Assembly (NCBI GenBank): GCA_031270465.1
Contig: JAISXP010000023.1
Coordinates: 1-39,744 of the forward strand
Direction: 5' to 3'
DNA length: 39,744 nucleotides
From: Tannerella sp.
GTDB taxonomy: Bacteria; Bacteroidota; Bacteroidia; Bacteroidales; Tannerellaceae
Positions 24,366 through 32,955 of this stretch are shown one piece after another (the first letter of the stretch is position 1; the number at the start of each line of letters is the position of its first letter). The position numbers and the translations under genes were made by a program. The notes under the pieces are model-generated. The model searched no databases. It was not told the DNA's origin and worked only from the letters and a program-made list of their open reading frames with translations.

Positions 24366-25604
24366 ATGAGGCACGTTTACACCTTGATACTGCACGGGTA
24401 CGCATTTTTCACGGTGCTGTTTTCGTTCTTCAACCGCAAGGCGCGAATGACGCGGCTGGGGCAGTGGCGCACGAATGGTATCCTGCGGACGAAAATAGAC
24501 GGCAGCGCCCGGTACATCTGGTTTCATGCCGCTTCGCTGGGCGAGTTCGAACAGGGTCGCCCGGTAATGGAAATGATACGCAAACGCTATCCGCAGTACA
24601 GAATTCTACTGACGTTTTTTTCGCCGTCGGGGTATGAAGTGCGGAAGAACTACGACGGTGCGGACGTGGTCTGTTACCTGCCTTTCGACACGCCCTACAG
24701 GGTAAGAAAGTTTCTGAATCTGGCCAGACCGTGCATGGCCATTTTCATCAAGTACGAGTTCTGGCTGAACTATCTTGAGGAACTCAGGCGGCGGAAGATT
24801 CCTGCCTACGTCATATCGGCCATTTTTCGCAGAGAGCAGTTTTTTTTCAAGCGCTACGGCCGGTGGTACCGGCGGGCGCTGTCGTGTTTCGACCGTCTGT
24901 TCGTGCAGGACGAGCCGTCTGCGCAGCTTCTGGCCGAACACGGCATCACTCGCGTGAGTGTTTGCGGCGATACACGTTTCGACCGTGTGCTGGATATTCG
25001 GAGCCGGGCGCGTGTCCTGCCGGCGCTCGATGTATTCGCGGGCAACGGCAAATATCCCGTGCTCGTGGCCGGCAGCACCTGGCCGCAGGACGAAGACCTG
25101 ATTATCGCTTATTTCAACAGCCATCCGGCGATGAAACTCATCATCGCGCCGCACGAAATTCACCGCGAACATCTGCTCGACATCGAATCGAAACTGCAGC
25201 GCCCTTCGCTGCGTATCTCGGAAATGGACCAGCAGTCTGTTGCAGACAAAGATTGCCTGATAGTGGACAGTTTCGGACTGCTTTCGTCCATCTACCGCTA
25301 TGGCCGGATGGCTTATATCGGCGGCGGTTTCGGCAAAGGAATCCACAATACGCTCGAAGCGGCGGTATACGGTATTCCTGTCATTTTCGGGCCTAAATAT
25401 CATAAGTTCAAGGAGGCAAAAGACCTGATTGCCCTCGGCGGCGGTTTTTCGACGGCAGGCGGGGCAGCATTCGTCAGTCTGATGGACGATTTCATTGCTC
25501 ATCCCGAACTGCAGCGGCGAACAGGCGCCATCGTCGGCAACTACGTGCGGCAGAATGCCGGCGTCGCCGAAAAGATCCTTGACGAACTGAAGATTGAAGA
25601 GTAA
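24366..25604 (+). CDS. waaA: 3-deoxy-D-manno-octulosonic acid (Kdo) transferase
   Basis: A 412-residue GT30 glycosyltransferase that adds Kdo to the lipid A precursor during lipopolysaccharide assembly. The open frame runs back into gltX, but ATG 24366, one base after the gltX stop, gives the natural N-terminus with a short hydrophobic anchor (LILHGYAFFTVLFSFF). IWFHAASLGEFEQG is the conserved acceptor block with the catalytic Glu. IKYEFWLNYL, VCGDTRFDRV, VAGSTWPQDE and GGGFGKGIHNTLEAAVYG are donor-site blocks. All expected motifs are present. It probably acts at the cytoplasmic face of the inner membrane and is co-transcribed with gltX. Confidence 0.95.
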   Translation: MRHVYTLILHGYAFFTVLFSFFNRKARMTRLGQWRTNGILRTKIDGSARYIWFHAASLGEFEQGRPVMEMIRKRYPQYRILLTFFSPSGYEVRKNYDGADVVCYLPFDTPYRVRKFLNLARPCMAIFIKYEFWLNYLEELRRRKIPAYVISAIFRREQFFFKRYGRWYRRALSCFDRLFVQDEPSAQLLAEHGITRVSVCGDTRFDRVLDIRSRARVLPALDVFAGNGKYPVLVAGSTWPQDEDLIIAYFNSHPAMKLIIAPHEIHREHLLDIESKLQRPSLRISEMDQQSVADKDCLIVDSFGLLSSIYRYGRMAYIGGGFGKGIHNTLEAAVYGIPVIFGPKYHKFKEAKDLIALGGGFSTAGGAAFVSLMDDFIAHPELQRRTGAIVGNYVRQNAGVAEKILDELKIEE

Positions 25605-25637
25605 AAACGCATAAATTTTATATTACCGGCAGGCATT

Positions 25638-26693
25638 ATGGAACAGTATTACGATGCAGTAGATCTTTTGAAGGAGATGATTTCGCGTCCCTCTTTCAGT
25701 CGTGGAGAAACGGACGTGGCCGACTGTCTGCAGGCGCGATGGCAGGCTGCCGGGCAGGAAGTACGGCGCAGGGGGAACAACCTGTGGATGACGGCGCCGG
25801 CTTTCGACGCCACCCGCCCGACGCTTCTGCTCAATTCGCACATCGACACGGTGAGGCCGGTAGCCGGCTGGACGAAAGACCCGTTTCGGCCGGAGGAAGA
25901 TGCGCACGGGAGGCTGTACGGTCTGGGCAGCAACGACGCTGGCGCCAGCATCGTCGCCCTGTATGAAGCGTTTACGCTGCTGAGCGTACGGAAGCAGTCC
26001 TACAACCTGATTTTCCTTGCATCGGCGGAGGAGGAAATTTCCGGGCGTAACGGCGTAGAAAGCGTCTTGCCCGAACTTCCGCCCGTCGTGTTCGGCGTCG
26101 TCGGCGAGCCGACCGGCATGAGACCGGCCGTTGCCGAGAAAGGACTGCTGGTGCTGGACTGCGTCAGTCGCGGCGTATCCGGCCATGCGGCGCGCGCCGA
26201 AGGTGTAAACGCGATTGCGTCGGCCGTGGAAGACATTCGTCTGTTTCATACATACCTCTTCCCGCAGCAAAGCGACCTGCTGGGGGCGGTGAAGATGACG
26301 GTGACGATGATTCAGGCCGGCACCCAGCACAATGTCGTTCCGGACGAATGCCGTTTCACGGTCGACGTCCGCACCAACGAATTTTATTCCGGTCAGGCGA
26401 TCTGCGATGAAATCCGCCGGCACGTCCGCTGCGAAGTGACGCCGCGCAGTCTACGGCTCAATTCTTCGCGAATCGACGCCGCACATCCCTTCGTACGGCG
26501 GGCGGTGATGCTCGGCGGGGAACCGTTCGGCTCGCCGACATTGAGCGACCAGGCGCTGATGCCCTTCCCCACGGTCAAAATCGGCCCCGGCGATTCAGCA
26601 CGCTCGCATACAGCCGACGAATATGTCATGCTGACGGAAATTCGCCATGCCATCGACATCTATGTGCGCCTGCTGGACGGACTGGAACTGTAA
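25638..26693 (+). CDS. argE: M20-family deacylase, probable N-acyl-ornithine deacetylase (ArgE type)
   Basis: A 351-residue zinc peptidase-like amidohydrolase. Metal ligands are in LLNSHIDTV (His, Asp) near residue 70, GLGSNDAGAS (bridging Asp) near 97, and ASAEEEISG with the catalytic Glu pair near 129. A dimerisation domain follows (SRGVSGHAARAEGVNA) and the last ligand is His in GPGDSARSHTADEY. This size and motif set fits ArgE-like enzymes of Bacteroidota, some of which act on N-succinyl- rather than N-acetyl-ornithine in arginine synthesis. No other arginine gene is nearby, so the exact acyl group is uncertain. It starts 33 bases after waaA and may be co-transcribed. Confidence 0.85.
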   Translation: MEQYYDAVDLLKEMISRPSFSRGETDVADCLQARWQAAGQEVRRRGNNLWMTAPAFDATRPTLLLNSHIDTVRPVAGWTKDPFRPEEDAHGRLYGLGSNDAGASIVALYEAFTLLSVRKQSYNLIFLASAEEEISGRNGVESVLPELPPVVFGVVGEPTGMRPAVAEKGLLVLDCVSRGVSGHAARAEGVNAIASAVEDIRLFHTYLFPQQSDLLGAVKMTVTMIQAGTQHNVVPDECRFTVDVRTNEFYSGQAICDEIRRHVRCEVTPRSLRLNSSRIDAAHPFVRRAVMLGGEPFGSPTLSDQALMPFPTVKIGPGDSARSHTADEYVMLTEIRHAIDIYVRLLDGLEL

Positions 26694-26715
26694 CAGGGGA
26701 GGGGTGTATTTGACT

Positions 26716-26798
26716 GCGCCGGTTTTCAGTTCAAACTGCCGCTTCCGCCCGGACGCGCGGTTCATGCCCGGATTAAAATATTCCCTGCAAACCGGCGC
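26716..26798. repeat. 10-bp inverted repeat between convergent genes
   Basis: GCGCCGGTTT (26716-26725) and AAACCGGCGC (26789-26798) are exact inverses 63 bases apart, in the 126-base gap between the ArgE-type gene and prfA. It may help end transcription from both sides, though no T-run follows. Confidence 0.5.
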
Positions 26799-26819
26799 GG
26801 CGACGAACACAGCGCAAAT

Positions 26820-27908
26820 TCAAATCCCGCTTTCTTTCAGCCGTTCCGCATTTTCAGCCACAGTCAGGCGGTCGATGCAGTCCTGGATATCGCCGTCCAT
26901 AAAGGCGGCCAGATTGTATATGGTATAATTGATGCGGTGATCGGTGATGCGTCCCTGCGGATAGTTGTATGTGCGGATTTTGGCCGAGCGGTCGCCGGTC
27001 GAGACCATTGTTTTCCGTTTCGAGGCTATTTCGTTCCGGTGCCGGGTCAGTTCTATGTCGTAGAGTTTTGCGCGGAGCATCTGCATGGCCAGTTCGCGGT
27101 TGGCCAGCTGCGTGCGCGCCTGCTGGCAGACGACGACGATGCCCGACGGTCTGTGTGTGAGCTGCACTTTTGTTTCGACCTTGTTCACGTTCTGTCCTCC
27201 CGCCCCGCCCGAGCGCGCAGTCTGCATTTCGATGTCGGCGGGATTGATTTCCACGTCCACCTCTTCGGCTTCGGGCAGCACGGCTACGGTGGCGGCCGAC
27301 GTGTGTACGCGCCCCTGCGTCTCGGTCTGCGGTACGCGCTGCACGCGGTGCACGCCCGATTCGTATTTCAGGATGCCGTAAACGCCTGCGCCCGTCACGG
27401 TGAAGATGATTTCCTTGAATCCTCCGGCCGTGCCTTCCGTCATGCCGGTGATTTCGGTATGCCAGCCTTTCGTTTCGCAATATTTCTGATACATGCGGTA
27501 GAGGTCTCCTGCAAAGATGGCCGCTTCGTCGCCGCCCGTCCCGCCGCGGATTTCCATGATGGCATTTTTGTCGTCCTGCGGGTCGGTGGGGACAAGCATC
27601 AGTTTGATCTTCTCTTCCATCTGCGGCAGGCGTTCCTGGCAGGTTTCCAGTTCGGCGCGCGCTATCTCCTTCAGTTCGGAGTCGGACTCGTTGATCAGGA
27701 TGTCTTTCGCCTCCTCGATGCTGCGCAGAATCTTCAGATACTCCGTACGCGCCTGCATCAGCAGATCCAGTTCCCTGTATTCTTTCGACAGGCGGACGTA
27801 GCGCTGCCGGTCGGCGATTATCGAAGGGTCGGTGATACGCGTCGAGATTTCTTCGAAACGGCCCGTCAGTCCGTTGAGGCGAAACAGCAGGGTATTATTG
27901 TCCGGCAT
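26820..27908 (-). CDS. prfA: Peptide chain release factor 1
   Basis: A 362-residue class I release factor recognising UAA and UAG. The peptidyl-tRNA hydrolysis motif GGQ is in [18 protein letters not shown] near residue 240. [18 protein letters not shown] and [13 protein letters not shown] are family blocks. Length is standard, and the GGQ context and C-terminus are RF1-like. It follows purM with a 6-base gap, the usual Bacteroidota order. Confidence 0.97.
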   Translation of the reverse strand: MPDNNTLLFRLNGLTGRFEEISTRITDPSIIADRQRYVRLSKEYRELDLLMQARTEYLKILRSIEEAKDILINESDSELKEIARAELETCQERLPQMEEKIKLMLVPTDPQDDKNAIMEIRGGTGGDEAAIFAGDLYRMYQKYCETKGWHTEITGMTEGTAGGFKEIIFTVTGAGVYGILKYESGVHRVQRVPQTETQGRVHTSAATVAVLPEAEEVDVEINPADIEMQTARSGGAGGQNVNKVETKVQLTHRPSGIVVVCQQARTQLANRELAMQMLRAKLYDIELTRHRNEIASKRKTMVSTGDRSAKIRTYNYPQGRITDHRINYTIYNLAAFMDGDIQDCIDRLTVAENAERLKESGI

Positions 27909-27914
27909 CTTCCT

Positions 27915-29084
27915 TTACGTGTATTTAAATTCTCCCGCTTCGGAACGGATTATCAGTTCTTTGCCGTCGGCAGCTTCGACGTGCCCGACCACCCGCGCAC
28001 CGATGTGAAACGTTTCGGATATGTCGATGACTTCCTGCGCGCAGACTTCGGGCAGGTATATTTCCATCCGGTGCCCCATGTTGAAAACCCTGTACATCTC
28101 GTCCCAGGCCGTGCCGCTCTGCGCCTGAATCGTGCGAAACAGCGGCGGAACGGGAAAGAGATTGTCTTTTACGATGCGCATGTTGTCCGCGAAATGAAGT
28201 ATTTTCGTCTGTGCCCCGCCCGAGCAGTGCACCATGCCGTGTATCTGCGGGCGCAACGCGTCCAGCACTTTTTTTATCACCGGTGCATACGTGCGGGTCG
28301 GCGAGAGGACGAGCTTCCCCGCATCTGCAGGTACGCCGTCCACGGGGTCGGTCAGTTTCAGGCTTCCCGAATAGACGAGTTCGTCGGGCAGGGAAGCGTC
28401 GAAACTTTCGGGATATTTCTCCGCGAGGTATTTGGCAAACATGTCATGTCGCGCCGAGGTCAGTCCGTTGCTGCCCATGCCGCCGTTGTAGGACTGTTCG
28501 TAGGTAGCCTGTCCGGACGATGCAAGCCCGACAATCACGTCGCCCGGACAGATGCGGGCATTGTCGATCACATCGCTGCGCTTCATGCGGCAGGCTACGG
28601 AACTGTCCACGATGATGGTGCGTACAAGGTCGCCCACGTCGGCCGTCTCGCCGCCCGTGGCATAGGCGCCGATGCCCATCCTGCGCAGGTCGGCCAGCAG
28701 TTCGTCCGTGCCGCTGATGATGGCGGAAATCACTTCGCCGGGGATTAGCAGTTTATTGCGTCCGATGGTACTCGATACAAGAATATTGTCGGTAGCCCCG
28801 ACACATATCAGGTCGTCGATATTCATAATCAGCGCATCCTGGGCGATGCCTTTCCAGACGCTCAGGTCGCCCGTTTCGCGCCAGTAGATGTAGGCGAGCG
28901 ACGATTTCGTGCCTGCCCCGTCGGCGTGCATGATGTTGCAGTACGCAGGATCGCCGCCCAGCATGTCGGGAATGATTTTGCAGAAGGCTTTTGGATAAAG
29001 CCCCCTGTCGATATTCCGTATCGCATGGTGCACGTCTTCCTTGGATGCGCTTACTCCGCGCAGGTTGTATCGATTGTTATTCAT
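27915..29084 (-). CDS. purM: Phosphoribosylformylglycinamidine cyclo-ligase (AIR synthase), Bacteroidota type
   Basis: A 389-residue PurM-superfamily enzyme that closes the imidazole ring in purine synthesis using ATP. HADGAGTKSSLAYIYW near residue 53 is the substrate-binding block, DALIMNIDDLICVGA near 83 and GGETADVGDLVRTI near 145 are the metal and nucleotide blocks, and GLASSGQATYEQSYNGG near 190 the conserved glycine loop. The protein is longer than enterobacterial PurM (about 345 residues) and matches the form found in Bacteroidota. It lies between prfA and a glucosaminidase gene, 6-7 bases apart, in one minus-strand operon. Confidence 0.9.
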   Translation of the reverse strand: MNNNRYNLRGVSASKEDVHHAIRNIDRGLYPKAFCKIIPDMLGGDPAYCNIMHADGAGTKSSLAYIYWRETGDLSVWKGIAQDALIMNIDDLICVGATDNILVSSTIGRNKLLIPGEVISAIISGTDELLADLRRMGIGAYATGGETADVGDLVRTIIVDSSVACRMKRSDVIDNARICPGDVIVGLASSGQATYEQSYNGGMGSNGLTSARHDMFAKYLAEKYPESFDASLPDELVYSGSLKLTDPVDGVPADAGKLVLSPTRTYAPVIKKVLDALRPQIHGMVHCSGGAQTKILHFADNMRIVKDNLFPVPPLFRTIQAQSGTAWDEMYRVFNMGHRMEIYLPEVCAQEVIDISETFHIGARVVGHVEAADGKELIIRSEAGEFKYT

Positions 29085-29091
29085 AATGCGG

Positions 29092-29694
29092 TTATTTCTC
29101 TGATGCGGGCGGGATTTTGCCTGTTCCGGGCTCCATCGTATCGTAACGGAACAATCCGTACGTTTCGATGATACTTGTCAGTTTGGCGGCATATTGCGGA
29201 TCTGTGGCGTAGCCGTAGCGTTTCAGTCCTTTTGCCCAGTTTCGGTAGTCGGTTATTTCCAGTTCGAACAGTGGGCGGTAGTGTGCGCGTTCGGTCAGGA
29301 AGCGGGAATGGTCTTCGTACGAATCGACGGGGTCGAGGTACTTGCGGTAACATGTGCGACCGTCTTCGTGATTCCTGTAGATGCAAAGCCCGTTCCAGTT
29401 GCTGCACTTGATTCCGAAATGATTGTTTCCGCCCAAAGCGAGGTAACTCTGTCCGGCGGACGATTCCAGAATCGCCTGCGCAAGGGTGATGCTTGCCGGA
29501 ATCCTGTATTTCTTCTGCTGCCGGATGGCGGTCTCGCAATACGCCCGGATATAATCGTTGTACGTTTTGCGCAGACCGGCCGTTTCCGCTTCGAACGGTT
29601 CGGACTGCAACGGACATATCGCCGGAACGCCTGCCGACAGGAACAGCAACAGGCACAGTTTCTTTATATATGTAAGCGATATGCGCATCTTCAT
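29092..29694 (-). CDS. Secreted glucosaminidase-domain (GH73-like) cell-wall hydrolase
   Basis: A 200-residue protein with a signal peptide (KLCLLLFLSAGVPAICP) and one GH73-type N-acetylglucosaminidase domain. The catalytic Glu is in SITLAQAILESSAGQS. NNHFGIKC and SYEDHSRFL are conserved blocks. Such enzymes cut the glycan strands of peptidoglycan during growth or division. It is a close paralogue of the next protein but lacks LysM repeats. The two genes are 9 bases apart and run into purM-prfA. Confidence 0.92.
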   Translation of the reverse strand: MKMRISLTYIKKLCLLLFLSAGVPAICPLQSEPFEAETAGLRKTYNDYIRAYCETAIRQQKKYRIPASITLAQAILESSAGQSYLALGGNNHFGIKCSNWNGLCIYRNHEDGRTCYRKYLDPVDSYEDHSRFLTERAHYRPLFELEITDYRNWAKGLKRYGYATDPQYAAKLTSIIETYGLFRYDTMEPGTGKIPPASEK

Positions 29695-29703
29695 CTCCTG
29701 CTG

Positions 29704-30621
29704 TTATCTCAGTTTAAGCATGTCGCCTTCTTCGGGAACGAAATCGGGCTTTTTGCTGTTCATTTTGTACAAACTCTTGAGTTGAATGCCGTAGCGCTGC
29801 GAAATGCCGTGCATGGATTCGCTCGCCTGCACCGTATGGAACTGGTACGGTTTGTCCGCTTTTTTCTTTTTCTTCTGCAAATACACAATGTCACCCTCCT
29901 CAAGCGGGTAGCCTTTGGGCATATCGTTGTATTTGCGCAGTTTCTTCACTTTGAAACCGAGGTCGCCGGCAATATCTTCCAGCGAATCGTTCCCGTCGGC
30001 GATGACATATATGAGGCCGTGCGTCTTGAATATCTCGTGCGAAAGCAGACTGGCCGGGCGGGTTTCTTTTTTATCTTTCTTCTTTTCCTTTTCCCTGTCG
30101 ACGTTATACAGCTGATACGTCTCGATGATGGTTATCAGTTTGTCAGCATAACCCCGGTCTGTGGCGTAGTTACATTCCTGCAAGCCTTTCGCCCACCGTT
30201 TATAATCGGTGATTTTATATTCGAACAGGCGGGCGTATCGGGAATGGTTCACCAGAAAGAGAGAATGATCTTCGTACGAGTCCGTGATGTTTTTATACTT
30301 GCGGAAACATTCGTTCTCGCGGTCGTCATTGTGATAGGCGCGCGCACCTTTCCATTCCGAATGGCATTTGATGCCAAAATGGTTGTTGGAATTTTTCGCA
30401 AGCGTCGACGCGCCCGCGTTCGATTCCAGCAGCGCCTGCGCAAGTGTGATGCTGGCGGGAATTTTGTGTTTTTTCTGTTGCCGGATGGCCTCGTCCCTGT
30501 ATTTGCTTATATATTTTTCGTAAGCGGAATTTCTGCCTGTCACGTTCGCTCGAAGGGGATTAAACGCAGTAAGCAGCAGAAAAAACAAGATATATCTATT
30601 TTTCAAACTCATAAAAACCAT
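29704..30621 (-). CDS. Secreted glucosaminidase with two LysM repeats
   Basis: A 305-residue protein. ATG at 30621 or 30612 both lead into the signal sequence (SLKNRYILFFLLLTAFNPLRA). The GH73-like domain spans about residues 30-170, with the catalytic Glu in SITLAQALLESNAGAS and NNHFGIKCH. A charged linker (REKEKKKDKKE) follows, then two LysM-type peptidoglycan-binding modules (DSLEDIAGDLGFKVKKLRKY and QASESMHGISQRYGIQLKSL). It hydrolyses or remodels peptidoglycan in the periplasm. It is the first gene of the minus-strand operon, with a TATCTTTG promoter element upstream. Confidence 0.93.
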   Translation of the reverse strand: MVFMSLKNRYILFFLLLTAFNPLRANVTGRNSAYEKYISKYRDEAIRQQKKHKIPASITLAQALLESNAGASTLAKNSNNHFGIKCHSEWKGARAYHNDDRENECFRKYKNITDSYEDHSLFLVNHSRYARLFEYKITDYKRWAKGLQECNYATDRGYADKLITIIETYQLYNVDREKEKKKDKKETRPASLLSHEIFKTHGLIYVIADGNDSLEDIAGDLGFKVKKLRKYNDMPKGYPLEEGDIVYLQKKKKKADKPYQFHTVQASESMHGISQRYGIQLKSLYKMNSKKPDFVPEEGDMLKLR

Positions 30622-30677
30622 TACCGTTCCGAATACCTTTTATGCAGGAATCGATGCCCTGCCATTCAAATTGCGCG

Positions 30678-30685
30678 CAAAGATA
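30678..30685 (-). promoter_or_regulatory. -7 promoter element of the glucosaminidase-purM-prfA operon
   Basis: The minus strand reads TATCTTTG, an exact TAnnTTTG match, 57 bases before the first start codon. A -33 box is not clear. Confidence 0.55.
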
Positions 30686-30759
30686 ATGCAAAAATGATGA
30701 TAATCACTAATGTTTGATACGAAAATTATTCTTTTCACGAAAAGAAGCGATAAAACTGC

Positions 30760-30767
30760 TATCTTTG
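30760..30767 (+). promoter_or_regulatory. -7 promoter element in the 30622-31018 gap
   Basis: TATCTTTG matches TAnnTTTG and would start a transcript near 30774. No good -33 box is present at the normal distance. It precedes a short open frame at 30789 and lies 250 bases before the sirtuin gene. Confidence 0.4.
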
Positions 30768-30788
30768 CAGCGTCATAGGAGCCGGTTT

Positions 30789-30911
30789 ATGGAATCATAC
30801 GGGATAAAAACAGTCGTGCGGAAGATGCATTTATGCTCTGCGGCAAAAGCGAAGCGCTGGCAATCGATTCGGCCGAACAGTTGTTTTCGACGGCCTCAGG
30901 TTAAAATTTGA
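30789..30911 (+). CDS. Possible small basic protein, 40 residues
   Basis: ATG 30789 has AGGAG seven bases upstream and a promoter-like TATCTTTG before that. The 40-residue product (MESYGIKTVVRKMHLCSAAK...) is basic and not recognised. Another frame over the same bases (IIRDKNSRAEDAFMLCGKSE...) has a more typical amino-acid mix but no start codon, so this could instead be a gene remnant. The rest of the 30622-31018 gap holds only promoters. Confidence 0.2.
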   Translation: MESYGIKTVVRKMHLCSAAKAKRWQSIRPNSCFRRPQVKI

Positions 30912-30967
30912 AAATTTTATTCGCTGGGGAGATACCGGATATGATAGAAAATTTTTATTTTTTTAGG

Positions 30968-30998
30968 TTTTTGAATACGAAAAAAATGCGTATCTTCG
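30968..30998 (+). promoter_or_regulatory. Promoter of the sirtuin gene
   Basis: TTTTTG at 30968-30973 and TATCTTCG at 30991-30998 (one mismatch to TAnnTTTG) are 17 bases apart, with the start codon 20 bases further on. Confidence 0.5.
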
Positions 30999-31018
30999 AA
31001 TTCTGATATTAACAACAA

Positions 31019-31717
31019 ATGAATGATATGAAACAGAAATTGACCGTACTTACAGGGGCGGGAATGAGCGCCGAGAGCGGCCTCTCTACTTTTAGAGATT
31101 CCGACGGATTATGGAACAACTATTCCGTATGCCAGGTGGCAACGCCCGATAGTTTTGCCGCCAATCCGCAGTTTGTGCTCGACTTTTACAACGAGCGGCG
31201 GCGCGAGTTACTCAAAGTCCAGCCGAACGATGGCCACAGGGGACTGGCTGCACTGGAAAAAGATTACGACGTGTACATCATCACGCAGAACGTGGACAAC
31301 CTGCACGAACGCGCCGGCAGTACGCGCGTGCTTCATCTGCATGGCGAGTTGATGAAATCGTGCTCCGTCAACGACCCGAACACGCCGTACGACATTTCGC
31401 CCGACAATCCCGACCTGCATGTGGGCGACACCAACGAAAAAGGCGATCAGTTGCGTCCGTTTATTGTATGGTTCGGCGAGGCCGTTCCGATGATAGAGCA
31501 GGCCGCCAAATGGGTCGAAGCAGCCGACATATTTGTGATTATCGGCACTTCGCTCAACGTATATCCGGCAGCGGGATTGCTAAACTACTTCCGTAGCGGA
31601 CAGCCCATCTACCTGATTGACCCCAAGGAGGTAAACACGTATCGCAAAGATATACGTTTCATAAAGGCAGGCGCATCGAAAGGCATGAAACAGCTTGCCA
31701 AACTGTTGGCCAAATAG
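31019..31717 (+). CDS. cobB: Sir2-family (class III, CobB-like) NAD-dependent protein deacylase
   Basis: A 232-residue sirtuin. GAGMSAESGLSTFRD near residue 14 binds NAD, TQNVDNLHERAG near 90 is the second NAD block, and HLHGEL supplies the catalytic His. GTSLNVYPAAGL is the third block. FYNERR contains the YxxR pattern linked in class III sirtuins to removal of succinyl or malonyl groups. The usual zinc-binding cysteines are absent: only one Cys lies in the region after HLHG. ATG 31019 or the ATG at 31028 could start it. It is convergent with the URO-D gene, 9 bases apart. A short-chain acyl-lysine substrate is likely; targets unknown. Confidence 0.9.
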   Translation: MNDMKQKLTVLTGAGMSAESGLSTFRDSDGLWNNYSVCQVATPDSFAANPQFVLDFYNERRRELLKVQPNDGHRGLAALEKDYDVYIITQNVDNLHERAGSTRVLHLHGELMKSCSVNDPNTPYDISPDNPDLHVGDTNEKGDQLRPFIVWFGEAVPMIEQAAKWVEAADIFVIIGTSLNVYPAAGLLNYFRSGQPIYLIDPKEVNTYRKDIRFIKAGASKGMKQLAKLLAK

Positions 31718-31726
31718 CAGCAGGCG

Positions 31727-32806
31727 TCAAGGTATATGACCGGCGGGAATTTTAAATGCTTTCACCGTTTCGATCATGGCGAGGATATTTTCGACCGGCG
31801 TGCCGGCCTGCACATTGTGACACGAACAGCAGATATATCCTTCACCGTCGCCGCCAAGCGATTCCAGACAGTTCCGGGTTTCGTCGATCACGTCCTGCGC
31901 CGTACCGCGCGGCAATACCTGCTGATTTTCCACGCCGCCGTGGAAGATAAGATCTTTACCGAAAAGCTGCTTCAGCCGCGCCATGTCCATACCTTTGCAC
32001 ACATGCTGAATGGGATTCAGTATGTCCACGCCGCAATCCACTAATCCGGGTACGATCGGAAACGATGCGCCGTCGGTGTGATACAGCACTTTCTTGCCGT
32101 AGCGGTGAATCAGGTCGCACCAGTTTTTCAGTCTCGGTTTGAAATGCGTTTCCCACGATTCGAGCGAGATCAGCAGATTTTCCTGCATCCCCATGTCGTC
32201 ACTGATAAAGACGATGTCCAGCCGGTCGCCGAGTTCCGAGAGCATCCGTTCAAGCATTTGTGTTTGTATGGCATCGATACGGTCGAGCGTGGCATCTAAA
32301 AAATCGGGATAGGCGAGCGTGTCGATCATGGCATTTTCGAGTCCCCGCATCTGGCAGTATATTTCAAAATGGGAAATCCACGGGCCGATGGTGGCGAAGT
32401 TCCACGAGCGCGCCTCGTCGGCCAGCGCCTTTGCTCCGGCATAGTCGAACAGGTCGGGGTCGGGCCACGCCGGATACGCATCCAGCTGCGACGGGCTTTC
32501 GTAAGCAGCCAGCGGCGGGTTGATATATTCCTGATAAGTGGCCAGTCCGGCTTTGACCATGCGCGTGGGGACACCCCACATGGTGATTTCGCCGCTGTCG
32601 TTGGGATCGAAATAGCGGCCGCCGTAGCCGGGAAATATCCATACTATTTTGTCAATCCCCAGAGCATTATAGACTGACAATTCATCCTGCTTGCCGGTAC
32701 AGGTGCGCAACATGTCCAGCACTTCCGGCGTACACCACAAATCTACCGGCAGGCGATCCACCGGCCGTCGGTTCAATACCGCATCAATACGTTCTCTACA
32801 AGTCAT
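31727..32806 (-). CDS. Uroporphyrinogen decarboxylase (URO-D) family protein, methyltransferase-like
   Basis: A 359-residue TIM-barrel protein. The frame is open further upstream to 32872, but ATG 32806 (MTCRERIDAVLNRRPVDRLP) is the family-typical start, and a promoter match sits before it. LYHTDGASFPIVPGLVDCGV then DILNPIQHVC is the conserved core of the URO-D/MtaA-like group. FHGGVENQQVLPRGTAQDV and a Cys-rich CCSCHNVQAGTP follow. True HemE enzymes are shorter at the N-terminus and have a different active-site block, so haem synthesis is unlikely. Related proteins transfer methyl groups with corrinoid partners, but none is seen here. It is divergent from the GH78 rhamnosidase gene, so it may serve methylated plant sugars, which is speculative. 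Confidence 0.82.
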   Translation of the reverse strand: MTCRERIDAVLNRRPVDRLPVDLWCTPEVLDMLRTCTGKQDELSVYNALGIDKIVWIFPGYGGRYFDPNDSGEITMWGVPTRMVKAGLATYQEYINPPLAAYESPSQLDAYPAWPDPDLFDYAGAKALADEARSWNFATIGPWISHFEIYCQMRGLENAMIDTLAYPDFLDATLDRIDAIQTQMLERMLSELGDRLDIVFISDDMGMQENLLISLESWETHFKPRLKNWCDLIHRYGKKVLYHTDGASFPIVPGLVDCGVDILNPIQHVCKGMDMARLKQLFGKDLIFHGGVENQQVLPRGTAQDVIDETRNCLESLGGDGEGYICCSCHNVQAGTPVENILAMIETVKAFKIPAGHIP

Positions 32807-32830
32807 ACTTCTTTTTAAAGATTCGGATTG

Positions 32831-32838
32831 CAAAGTTA
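32831..32838 (-). promoter_or_regulatory. -7 promoter element of the URO-D gene
   Basis: The minus strand reads TAACTTTG, matching TAnnTTTG, 25 bases before the ATG at 32806. This supports that start over the longer open frame, whose first codons lie upstream of the element. Confidence 0.5.
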
Positions 32839-32900
32839 GAAAAAAAATACAAGTGACGCCTCGGCATATCATTCAAATTTTATTGCGAGATGATTTTTTA

Positions 32901-32932
32901 TTTGCATTTGATAAATAATATGTATACATTCG
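32901..32932 (+). promoter_or_regulatory. Promoter of the GH78 gene
   Basis: TTTG at 32901-32904 and TACATTCG at 32925-32932 (one mismatch to TAnnTTTG) are 20 bases apart. The start codon is 24 bases downstream. Confidence 0.45.
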
Positions 32933-32955
32933 CCGCGTGAAAAAAACACTTTAAT

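Noticed and set aside
26937..28748. 603-residue plus-strand frame over prfA and purM
   Set aside because: It crosses two well-conserved minus-strand genes and their gap, so it is a chance open frame from codon bias.
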